Of a DNA stretch of 26,226 bases, positions 15,609-22,516 are shown piece after piece. Source of the DNA: Acidovorax delafieldii. GTDB taxonomy: Bacteria > Pseudomonadota > Gammaproteobacteria > Burkholderiales > Burkholderiaceae_C. The stretch is taken from positions 7,038 to 33,263 of the forward strand of contig DCVY01000208.1 of the NCBI GenBank assembly GCA_002327945.1, in the 5' to 3' direction. The position numbers and the translations under genes were made by a program. Under the pieces are notes generated by a model. It made no database searches, was not told the origin of the DNA, and worked only from the letters and a program-made list of their open reading frames with translations. Position 1 is the first letter of the stretch. The number at the start of each line of letters is the position of its first letter.

Positions 15609-16388
15609 ATGAGAAATCTACGGGCCTGCTGGCGCCTGCTGCGCGTGCTGGGTCACATTTTCAAGGGCCTGGCGATCGTGGCGGTGCGTTTTCCTGCACT
15701 GCCGCCCGACCAGCAGCACGCCCGCGTGCAGGCATGGTCGATGCAGCTGCTGGCCCGTGCGGGCGTTTCGCTGCGCATCATCGGCACACCGCCCGTGGGC
15801 GGGCCAGTGATGTTGGTGGCCAACCACCTTTCGTGGCTCGATATTCCGGTCATGCACGCGGCGCGGCATTGCCGCTTTGTCTCCAAGTCGGATGTGCAGG
15901 CCTGGCCACTGATTGGCACGCTGGCCACGGCCGCAGGCACCCTGTACATCGAACGCAACTCACGCCGCGATGCGATGCGCATGGTGCGGTCCATGCACGA
16001 GGCGCTGGAGCGCGGCGAGGTGCTGGCGGTGTTTCCTGAGGGCACCACGGGGGATGGCCGGGAGATGCTGCCGTTTCATGCCAACCTGCTGCAGGCGGCG
16101 GTGACGGCAGACGCCTTCGTGCAGCCGGTGGGTCTGCACTTTGCCGACAAGACCAGTGGCGTGACCAGTTTTGCGCCCAGCTACACCGGCGACGAAACCC
16201 TGGTCGGCTCCATCTGGCGCACCCTGCGCGCCCCTGCCATCGAGGCCGTGGTGCACTTCGGCGTGCCCGAGCAGGCAGACGGCCGTGACCGGCGCGTCTG
16301 GACGCAGCACCTGCACGACACGGTGGACCGCCTGCGCCAGGGGTTGACGCATATTCGCCATCAGGGCGAAACGACCGGTTCGGTGTGA
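15609..16388 (+). CDS. plsC: 1-acyl-sn-glycerol-3-phosphate acyltransferase (PlsC-like)
   Basis: A 259-residue membrane-associated acyltransferase that would convert lysophosphatidic acid to phosphatidic acid. The catalytic NHxxxxD motif is Asn72-His73 to Asp78 (NHLSWLD), and FPEGTT is at 142-147. SKSDVQAWPLIGTLATAAGTLYIER between them is typical of the family. A hydrophobic N-terminal segment (about 10-28) probably anchors it in the inner membrane. The ATG at 15609 is my choice; its ribosome binding site is weak, and the frame stays open upstream inside pyrC', where no better start is seen. It lies 56 bp after pyrC' and may share its transcript. It converges on fbpC with 8 bp between stops. 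Ornithine-lipid-type acyltransferases look similar, so the exact substrate is uncertain. Confidence 0.88.
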   Translation: MRNLRACWRLLRVLGHIFKGLAIVAVRFPALPPDQQHARVQAWSMQLLARAGVSLRIIGTPPVGGPVMLVANHLSWLDIPVMHAARHCRFVSKSDVQAWPLIGTLATAAGTLYIERNSRRDAMRMVRSMHEALERGEVLAVFPEGTTGDGREMLPFHANLLQAAVTADAFVQPVGLHFADKTSGVTSFAPSYTGDETLVGSIWRTLRAPAIEAVVHFGVPEQADGRDRRVWTQHLHDTVDRLRQGLTHIRHQGETTGSV

Positions 16389-16396
16389 AAAACCCG

Positions 16397-17461
16397 TCAG
16401 CCGCGCGGAAACGTCACCACATGGTCGACCTGCGCCCGGATGCCTATCCACTCGCCCACCGCATGGTTGTGGTGGCTGGGCACATGGGCCATCAGGGTCT
16501 GGCCGCTGGCCAGGCGCAGTGTGTATAAAAATTCCGAGCCGCGAAACGACTTGCGCAAGATCTGCGCCTGCACGGGTGCATGGTCGTCGTACACCACGTC
16601 ATCGGCGCGCAGCAGCACATCGCACTCGCCTCCGGGGTAACTGGCGGGCAGGGGGCATTCGCTCAGATCGGTCAGGTCGCCCAGCGGGGTGTGCGCCACC
16701 ACGTTGTTGCCGCGCTGGACCAGCGTGGCGGGGGTAAAGACACCGTGACCAATGAAGTCGGCAACAAAGCGGGTGGCCGGCCGGTGGTAGAGGGTGTAGG
16801 CATCGTCCCACTGGTGCAGATGGCCTTCGTGCATCACGCCGATCACATCGCCGATCGCAAAAGCCTCGAACTGGTCGTGCGTGACAAACAACGCTGTGGC
16901 CCCGGCGGCCTTCAAAATGTCGCGCACCTCGTGCGCCAGGCGTTCGCGCAGATCGACATCGAGGTTGGAAAACGGCTCGTCCAGCAGCATGAGCTGCGGG
17001 CGCGGTGCCAGCGCCCGTGCCAGTGCCACGCGTTGCTGCTGCCCGCCCGAAAGCTCGTGCGGAAACCGCGCCCCGCTGCCTTCCAGACCCACCAGCTGCA
17101 GAACCTCAGCCACCCGCGCGGCCTGCTCGGCCCGGGGCAACTGGTGGATGCCAAACGCCACATTGCGCTCCACGCTCAGGTGCGGGAACAGGGCGTAATC
17201 CTGGAACACCATGCCAATGCGCCGCTCCTCAGGGGGCACATTCAGGTGCGCGCTGCCCACCCGCTGGTGCTTAAGGCGGATCTCGCCGGCCGACACCGGC
17301 TCCAGCCCCGCCACGGCCCGCAGCAGCGTGGTCTTGCCGCAGCCCGAGGGGCCGATCAGCACGCCGATATCGCCGGCACGCAGCCCCAGCGTGACGCCCT
17401 GAACGGCCGCCTGAGAGCGACCCGCGTAACGCACTTCCAGTTGGGAAACCTCAAGAAACAT
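16397..17461 (-). CDS. fbpC: Iron(III)-type ABC transporter ATP-binding protein
   Basis: A 354-residue ATPase of the ferric-iron/spermidine/sulfate ABC import group. Walker A is GPSGCGKTT (Lys43), Q-loop Gln87 in FQDYALFPH, signature LSGGQQQR at 137-144, Walker B LMLLDEP (Asp161-Glu162), D-loop SNLD at 165-168, and H-loop His195 in VTHDQ. The C-terminal 120 residues form the regulatory OB-like region seen in FbpC-type proteins. The partner permease fbpB is divergent, 26 bp away. The periplasmic iron-binding protein FbpA is not in the window. Substrate assignment to iron comes mainly from the fused two-EAA permease next to it. Confidence 0.85.
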   Translation of the reverse strand: MFLEVSQLEVRYAGRSQAAVQGVTLGLRAGDIGVLIGPSGCGKTTLLRAVAGLEPVSAGEIRLKHQRVGSAHLNVPPEERRIGMVFQDYALFPHLSVERNVAFGIHQLPRAEQAARVAEVLQLVGLEGSGARFPHELSGGQQQRVALARALAPRPQLMLLDEPFSNLDVDLRERLAHEVRDILKAAGATALFVTHDQFEAFAIGDVIGVMHEGHLHQWDDAYTLYHRPATRFVADFIGHGVFTPATLVQRGNNVVAHTPLGDLTDLSECPLPASYPGGECDVLLRADDVVYDDHAPVQAQILRKSFRGSEFLYTLRLASGQTLMAHVPSHHNHAVGEWIGIRAQVDHVVTFPRG

Positions 17462-17505
17462 GGGCTGATTCTAGTGGGACGGGGCGAATGCTTAAAATTC
17501 GCATT
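17462..17505. promoter_or_regulatory. fbpC/fbpB divergent control region with dyad
   Basis: The start codons are 26 bp apart. AATGC at 17487-17491 and GCATT at 17501-17505 form a 19-bp dyad covering the annotated fbpB start, and GCGAAT/ATTCGC (17485-17490, 17497-17502 region) overlaps it. TAAAAT at 17493-17498 could be a -10 for fbpB. The dyad length recalls a Fur box, which would suit an iron transporter, but the match to the Fur consensus is poor. If TAAAAT is the -10, fbpB must start further downstream than 17488. Confidence 0.35.
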
Positions 17506-19197
17506 TCCATTCCTGGCCACCCTCCGTGGGTCGGTAGTGCCATTTCTTCAGCTGCCGAGCACCCTGCCTTGCACCGCCCCCGCTTTTCCTGTCGTACCTT
17601 GCCCCTGATCCTGCTGGTGGGTCTGCTGGCCTTGCCCGTGCTAGCGCTGCTGGCATCGTGGCTGCCCTGGGGCGTGGTGCCGGCCGACACCGGTGCCATC
17701 CTGCGCGAAATGGCCAGCACCGTGCTGCCCGGCTACCTGTGGACCACGCTGTGGCTGGGCCTGTGGGTGGGGGTGGGCGCCGCCGTGGTGGGTACCGCTG
17801 CGGCGGCAGCGGTCACGCTGTTCGAGTTTCCGGGCCGGCGCACCTTCGAATGGCTGCTGCTGCTGCCGCTGGCCATGCCGGCCTATGTCACGGCCTATGC
17901 CTACACCGACTTCCTGCAATTCAGCGGGCCGTTGCAGGTGGCGCTGCGCGAAACCTTCGGACTGCAAGGGCGCCTGCTGCCCGAGGTGCGCAGCCTCTGG
18001 GGCGCCATCTGGGTGTTCACTTTTGCGCTGTACCCCTATGTCTATCTGCTGGCGCGCACGGCGCTGGGCGAGCGCGCGGCGCACCTCATGGAGGCGGCAC
18101 GACTGCTGGGCGCACCGCTGTTCCGGCGCATCACCACCATCGCACTGCCGCTGGCGCGCCCGGCCGTGGCTGCCGGCGTGGCGCTGGCACTGATGGAAAC
18201 CCTGGCCGACTTTGGCGTGACCAGTTACTTCGGCATCCAGACCTTCACCACCGGCATCATCAAGGCCTGGTTGTCCATGGACAACCGCATTGCCGCCGCG
18301 CAACTGTCCACCATGCTGCTGGCGCTGGTGCTGCTGCTGCTGTGGCTGGAGCACCGCGCCGAGCGGCGCATGCGTTTCACCGCCAAGGGCACGGGCCACG
18401 CGGGTGCCACCGAGGCACAGCCCGTGCCACTGCGCGGACTGGCGCGCACCGTGGCCTGGGGCGTGTGCACCCTGCCCGTGTTCATGGGGTTTGTGGCGCC
18501 GGTGGCCTTCATGCTGCGGCCGCTGGCGTCCGACTGGTCGGTGCTGCCCTGGAGCCGTTTTCTGGAATGGGCCTGGAACAGCGTGTGGCTCGGTGGCATC
18601 ACCGCCGGCCTGGCCGTGTCCGTGGCGCTGGCGCTGGCCTTTGCCGTGCGCCGCAAGCCCGACCTGCTGACGCGCGGCGTGGTGCGGCTGGCCAGCGTGG
18701 GCTATGCCGTACCGGGCGCCGTGATTGTGGTAGGGCTGCTGCTGCCGGTGGGGTGGCTGCAGGCGCACTTTCCTCAATGGGGCGTGGGCGCGCTGGTCAC
18801 CACCACGGCGGTGGGCATTGTGTGGGCGTATCTGGTGCGCTTTTGCGCGGTGGCGCTGCAGTCGGTGCAAAGCGGCTATGCGCGCATTCCGGCCAGCCTG
18901 GACGACTCGGCGCGCATGCTGGGCGCGGGCAGCGCGCGCCTGATGGCCAGCGTGCACTGGCCGCTGCTCAGGCGCTCCACTGCCGCCGCCGCGCTGCTGG
19001 TGTTTGTGGACGTGATGAAAGAGCTGCCCGCCACCATGGTGCTGCGCCCCTTCAACAGTGACACCCTGGCCGTGGTGGCCTACCAACTGGCGCGCGATGA
19101 GCGCCTGGGCGAAGCCGCCCTGCCGTCGCTGGCGCTGGTGGCTGTGGGGCTGGTGCCGGTGATTTTGCTCAGCCGCACGCTGCGCAGCCGCGCCTGA
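17488..19197 (+). CDS. fbpB: Iron(III)-type ABC transporter permease, two fused domains
   Basis: A 569-residue inner-membrane permease with two homologous halves, each with an EAA loop that contacts the ATPase. The first loop begins at Glu202 (EAARLLGAPLFRRITTIALPLARPA) and the second at Asp472 (DDSARMLGAG to HWPLLRRST). About 12 hydrophobic helices are visible. KELPATMVLRPFNSDTLAV near the end is typical of FbpB/AfuB-type iron permeases. With fbpC it would import ferric iron delivered by a periplasmic binding protein not encoded here. The start is uncertain: ATG 17488 has a G-rich upstream (GGGACGGGG), but a -10-like element lies just after it. TTG 17569 would give a 542-residue protein starting nearer to the first helix. 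Confidence 0.85.
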   Translation: MLKIRISIPGHPPWVGSAISSAAEHPALHRPRFSCRTLPLILLVGLLALPVLALLASWLPWGVVPADTGAILREMASTVLPGYLWTTLWLGLWVGVGAAVVGTAAAAAVTLFEFPGRRTFEWLLLLPLAMPAYVTAYAYTDFLQFSGPLQVALRETFGLQGRLLPEVRSLWGAIWVFTFALYPYVYLLARTALGERAAHLMEAARLLGAPLFRRITTIALPLARPAVAAGVALALMETLADFGVTSYFGIQTFTTGIIKAWLSMDNRIAAAQLSTMLLALVLLLLWLEHRAERRMRFTAKGTGHAGATEAQPVPLRGLARTVAWGVCTLPVFMGFVAPVAFMLRPLASDWSVLPWSRFLEWAWNSVWLGGITAGLAVSVALALAFAVRRKPDLLTRGVVRLASVGYAVPGAVIVVGLLLPVGWLQAHFPQWGVGALVTTTAVGIVWAYLVRFCAVALQSVQSGYARIPASLDDSARMLGAGSARLMASVHWPLLRRSTAAAALLVFVDVMKELPATMVLRPFNSDTLAVVAYQLARDERLGEAALPSLALVAVGLVPVILLSRTLRSRA

Positions 19198-19204
19198 GAG
19201 GCTT

Positions 19205-19224
19205 GGCGGGGCGCAGTGCCCGCC
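19205..19224 (+). terminator. GC hairpin after fbpB
   Basis: GGCGGG at 19205-19210 and CCCGCC at 19219-19224 pair around an 8-nt loop, 7 bp after the fbpB stop. The position suits a terminator between two convergent genes, but no T-run follows, so termination may need Rho or may not happen here. Confidence 0.35.
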
Positions 19225-19253
19225 CGCCATGCAGCGTCGCTCTGCTTGTGCAC

Positions 19254-19345
19254 GGCTCTGTTGCACAAATCCCCACCCCCGAGCTGGTAATTTCGTTGCA
19301 ACTGCGTCTGGGGCCAGGGTATGCCGTCCACCATCAGGGTTGCGC
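19254..19345. mobile_element. Possible remnant of an IS end (IS5-like terminus)
   Basis: GGCTCTGTTGCACAAAT, beginning near 19254, resembles the terminal inverted repeat of several IS5-family elements (GGCTnTGTTGCACAAA form). The next ~75 bp up to the ATG-like GGGTATGCCGTCC is lower in GC than the flanking genes. No transposase frame and no matching second end are visible. It is either a decayed solo end or a coincidence. The rest of the 181-bp gap between fbpB and the phosphoesterase (19198-19378) shows only the hairpin above. Confidence 0.3.
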
Positions 19346-19378
19346 AACAACGCCGTGTGATCAGCGCCGTGTGTGCGC

Positions 19379-20452
19379 CTACGTGCCAAACCCCGTGGTG
19401 GCCACCTGCGCCCCATCCTCAAACAGCAGCGTGCGTTCGGGCCAGCGCAGGGCGGCCAGCCGGTATTGCGGGTCGCGGGGCAAACCGGCCTTGCGGGCCC
19501 GCCAGCGCCCGCCGACCGAATAGTCCACGCAAAAGACGTTGTGGCGCTGGCCATGCCAGGCAAAGGGCGGCGTGTGGCCGAACAGGCCTGCCTCTTCGGG
19601 CGTCAGGGCGGCCAAGGCATCGGGCGTGGGCACGATGGGGTGCCGCCAGTAGTGGCCTATCACCACGGGGGTGGCGTCGGTGTAGCTGTCCCACCAGGCA
19701 ATGCGCTCCACAAAGCGCCATTTTCCGCCGGCATGAAAGGGGTCGATGCCCTGGCGTTCGACCCCCGAGGTGAGCACCTTCAGCGGGTTCAGCATGGCCT
19801 TGAGCAGCTCGTTGTCGGCATGGGCCTGCAAAAACGGCGGCTTGTGCAGCGGGTCTTCCAGGTCATGCGGCCACTGTTGGCGCTCAGCGGCCATGCGCCG
19901 GGCCAGCGTGCCGTCCTGCGCCTGCCGGAGCACCTCGGCTTCCCAGTGGTCGTATTCGGCACGGACGCTGCCGGGTGGCAGCTGGCGCGCTGCGGCGATC
20001 TGTGCGGACAGCCACGCGGCGTGCACGATGCGCAGGTCGGCTCGCTCCAGCGCCACCGGTAGCGTGCCCAGAAAGGCGACGATGGCCGTGCGCTCGCGGG
20101 GCGTGGGGCGGACAAACGGTGCGTATTTGCCATGGTCGGAGGCTAGGCGCGCATCAAAGTACCACCCTGCGCCGTCCTTGGCGTCGTTGCGCAGCAGGCT
20201 GATCTCGTGGTTGCCAATCACGGCCACGGCGCGGCCGCCGGCCACCAGCTGCGCCACCCGCGCGAGCACGGCGGGGCTGTCGGGGCCCCGGTCGCAGAAG
20301 TCGCCCACAAAGACCAGCGTGCGACCATCGCGGTGCCGGCCGTGGGCGTCGTACCCCAGATGGGCCAGCAGCTGCTCCAGCGCGTCGATTTCGCCATGGA
20401 TGTCGCCGACGATGTCGAGCGCCCCCGGGGGCAGGGCCTGGATGAGGCTCAT
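19379..20452 (-). CDS. Calcineurin-type metallophosphoesterase
   Basis: A 357-residue phosphoesterase with the family's metal-binding motifs in order: GDIHGE at 16-21, GDFCDRGPDS at 50-59, GNHE at 80-83. Further histidines lie at VHAAWLS and VIGHYW. The N-terminal half resembles the diadenosine tetraphosphatase/PrpE-like and serine/threonine-phosphatase-like group. The C-terminal half, with several tryptophans and WHGQRHNVFCVDYSVGG, suits proteins of this length in which the active-site lid is extended. The true substrate cannot be read from sequence. The start ATG (20452-20450) overlaps the stop of the upstream FAD-enzyme gene by 4 bp, so the two are translationally coupled. Confidence 0.85.
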   Translation of the reverse strand: MSLIQALPPGALDIVGDIHGEIDALEQLLAHLGYDAHGRHRDGRTLVFVGDFCDRGPDSPAVLARVAQLVAGGRAVAVIGNHEISLLRNDAKDGAGWYFDARLASDHGKYAPFVRPTPRERTAIVAFLGTLPVALERADLRIVHAAWLSAQIAAARQLPPGSVRAEYDHWEAEVLRQAQDGTLARRMAAERQQWPHDLEDPLHKPPFLQAHADNELLKAMLNPLKVLTSGVERQGIDPFHAGGKWRFVERIAWWDSYTDATPVVIGHYWRHPIVPTPDALAALTPEEAGLFGHTPPFAWHGQRHNVFCVDYSVGGRWRARKAGLPRDPQYRLAALRWPERTLLFEDGAQVATTGFGT

Positions 20453-21870
20453 GCGGCGCCCAGCACCCGTCCTGGGTTCATGATGCCCAGGGGATCGAGC
20501 GCTGCCTTGATGGCACGCATCATCGCCAGCGCCGTGGGCGACTGGTATTTCTCCAGTTTTTCCACTTTCAGTGCGCCAATGCCGTGCTCAGCCGAGAACG
20601 AGCCGCCGAATTGCGCCACGGCTTCGTACACCAGGTGGTTGACATGCGCCTCCTGCTCGCGCAGGAACACCTTGGGGTCGCCATCCACGGGGGCCTGCAC
20701 GTTGTAGTGCAGGTTGCCATCGCCCAGGTGGCCGAAGTTGACCAGGCGCACGCCCGGAATCTCGCGCACCAGCAGGGCGTCGGCATATTCGACAAACGCC
20801 GGGATGCGCGAAATGGGCACCGAGATGTCGTGCTTGATGTTGAGCCCCTCTTCAGCCTGCGCCAGTGGAATGCTCTCGCGGATATGCCACAGGTTGTGCA
20901 CCTGCGTCAGGCTTTCGGCCACCACAGCGTCGGTCACGCAGCCGGCCTCGAATGCGGTTTCGAGCAGTGCCTCCAAGCGTGCGCGCGCATGGTCTTCGGA
21001 TTCGCTGTCGGAGTTTTCGAGCAAAACGCCCCAGGGTGCATTCACATCACCCAGGAAAGGCACGCGCAGCTGCGGCATGTGCTTGTCCACCAGGCCCAGC
21101 GCAAACTGGCCCATCACCTCAAAGCCGGTGAGCCCCGCGCCCAGGTGCTGGTGCGCCAGGCCCAGCAGTGCCACGGCATGCTGCATCGAGGGCACGGCAG
21201 CCCAGGCCGTGAGCTGTGCTGCGGGCCGGGGATAGAGTTTGAGCGTGGCGGCAGTGATGATGCCCAGCGTGCCTTCGCTGCCAATGAACAGGTCGCGCAG
21301 GTCGTAGCCCGTGTTGTCCTTGCGCAAGCCCTTGAGGCCGTTCCACACCTCGCCCTGGGGCGTGACCACTTCGAGGCCCAGGCACAGGTCGCGGGCATTG
21401 CCGTAGCGCACCACCTGCGTGCCGCCGGCATTGGTGCCCAGGTTGCCGCCGATGGTGCAGCTGCCCTCGGCTGCGAGTGACAGGGGGAACAGCAGGCCCG
21501 CCTTGCCGGCCGCGTCCTGCACGTTCTGCAAGATGCAGCCGGCCTCTACTGTCATGGTGAGGTTGTCCTTGTCGAGGGCCCGCACGGCGCCCATGCGCAT
21601 GAGGCTCAGCACCACCTGCGTGCCCGAGGTGTCGGGCGTCGAACCCACGGCCAGACCGGTGTTGCCGCCCTGCGGCACGATGGCGGTGCCCGCAGCGGCG
21701 CAGGCGCGCACCACAGCCGCCACTTCGTCGGTGTTGCCGGGGCGAACCACGGCCAGCGCCTTGCCGCGCTCGCGGCGGCGCCAGTCCTGCTCCCAGGCAC
21801 TGAGGTCGCCCTCGGTCAGGACATGGGTGGCGCCCACAATGCGCCGCAAGGTGTCAATCAGGGTGTGCAT
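20449..21870 (-). CDS. FAD-linked D-2-hydroxyacid dehydrogenase (D2HGDH/GlcD type)
   Basis: A 473-residue flavoenzyme of the VAO/PCMH superfamily. The FAD-binding half has VVRPGNTDEVAAVV near 41-54, PQGGNTGL at 66-73 and GGNLGTNAGG. The C-terminal cap carries HLGDGNLHYN at 381-390 (metal/substrate histidines) and EHGIG at 428-432, and ends with DPLGIMNPGRVL. These fit D-2-hydroxyglutarate or D-lactate dehydrogenases and the GlcD subunit of glycolate oxidase, oxidising a D-2-hydroxyacid and passing electrons to an acceptor other than oxygen. No glcE/glcF genes are adjacent, which favours a stand-alone enzyme. It is 72 bp downstream of the DUF2069 gene and overlaps the phosphoesterase by 4 bp. 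Confidence 0.9.
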   Translation of the reverse strand: MHTLIDTLRRIVGATHVLTEGDLSAWEQDWRRRERGKALAVVRPGNTDEVAAVVRACAAAGTAIVPQGGNTGLAVGSTPDTSGTQVVLSLMRMGAVRALDKDNLTMTVEAGCILQNVQDAAGKAGLLFPLSLAAEGSCTIGGNLGTNAGGTQVVRYGNARDLCLGLEVVTPQGEVWNGLKGLRKDNTGYDLRDLFIGSEGTLGIITAATLKLYPRPAAQLTAWAAVPSMQHAVALLGLAHQHLGAGLTGFEVMGQFALGLVDKHMPQLRVPFLGDVNAPWGVLLENSDSESEDHARARLEALLETAFEAGCVTDAVVAESLTQVHNLWHIRESIPLAQAEEGLNIKHDISVPISRIPAFVEYADALLVREIPGVRLVNFGHLGDGNLHYNVQAPVDGDPKVFLREQEAHVNHLVYEAVAQFGGSFSAEHGIGALKVEKLEKYQSPTALAMMRAIKAALDPLGIMNPGRVLGAA

Positions 21871-21942
21871 GGTGGTCTTTCAGGTCAATGGTGAACGAGG
21901 CTGGTGAACGGAACAGCAAGTGCCGGCGGCACCTGATGCGCG

Positions 21943-22368
21943 TTACCGCGAAACCGCAGTGGCGGTGTCCGCGGCGGCTTGGGCCTGTGCCTGTGCCCGG
22001 GCGTTGCGCTGGCGCAACCGCACATGCAGCGTGCAGGCTGTGAACAGCACCGCGCACAGCACGATCTCGGCGCCGGCCAGCCATGCGCCCGGTGGGGCGT
22101 CGCCCCAGGCGCGCACCACGCCCTCGATGAAATACAGCCAGATCACCAGGCTGACCCAGCGGTAGGTGTACATGCGGTTTTTCAGGATGCCCGCCAGCGG
22201 AATGCACAGCGGCAGCGCCTTGAGCGCCAGCCACGAGCCGCCTGGGCGCAGCGGGGCCAGCACCAGCTCCCAGGCCAGGCACAGGGCAACCAGTGCCAGC
22301 AGGCTGCCAGCGGCAAGCCAGCGGGTGGCGGCAACAGCGTTGCCAGGGGTGGGGTGCGACGGATTCAT
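21943..22368 (-). CDS. DUF2069 inner-membrane protein
   Basis: A 141-residue protein with four hydrophobic segments, beginning LAAGSLLALVALCLAWELVL, then ALPLCIPLAGIL, a YTYRWVSLVIWLYFIEGVVRAW segment, and AEIVLCAVLFTACTLHV, followed by a basic and Ala/Gln-rich cytoplasmic tail. LPLCIPLAGILKNRMYTYRWVSL is the signature I associate with DUF2069 proteins of Proteobacteria, whose function is unknown. I take ATG 22368-22366 (MNPSHPTPGN) as the start; the frame stays open upstream to a TTG at 22425, but that part is not family-like. No clear ribosome binding site is visible. It is probably the first gene of a three-gene - strand unit and diverges from the YihY gene. Confidence 0.8.
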   Translation of the reverse strand: MNPSHPTPGNAVAATRWLAAGSLLALVALCLAWELVLAPLRPGGSWLALKALPLCIPLAGILKNRMYTYRWVSLVIWLYFIEGVVRAWGDAPPGAWLAGAEIVLCAVLFTACTLHVRLRQRNARAQAQAQAAADTATAVSR

Positions 22369-22516
22369 GGAAGGTGTTGTCGAAATAAAAAGGGCGGCGC
22401 ACAAACCCGGCGGTTGGGCCCACAATGCGCGCTGGATTCAGCAAAACAATCAGCATCCATGCCGCGTTATCAAAGCAAACCCCCAGTCTGTGGCCGGGCC
22501 TAGGATCATATCGGTC
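22369..22516. promoter_or_regulatory. Divergent promoter region, DUF2069 / yihY
   Basis: A 148-bp non-coding region between two divergent start codons, richer in A and T than the genes around it. It should hold promoters for both directions. TAGGAT at 22501-22506 could be a -10 for the + strand, but no good -35 is seen, so I place no exact promoter. Confidence 0.4.

Noticed and set aside
17487..17505. Calling the dyad at the fbpB start a Fur box
   Set aside because: Only about 8 of 19 positions match the classical consensus by eye, no better than expected for an AT-rich dyad.
17641..19563. 640-codon - strand frame opposite fbpB and a 467-codon + strand frame in another phase at 17658-19061
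   Set aside because: Both overlap the permease with its helices and EAA loops; their products are Gly/Ala/His/Arg-rich with no motif.
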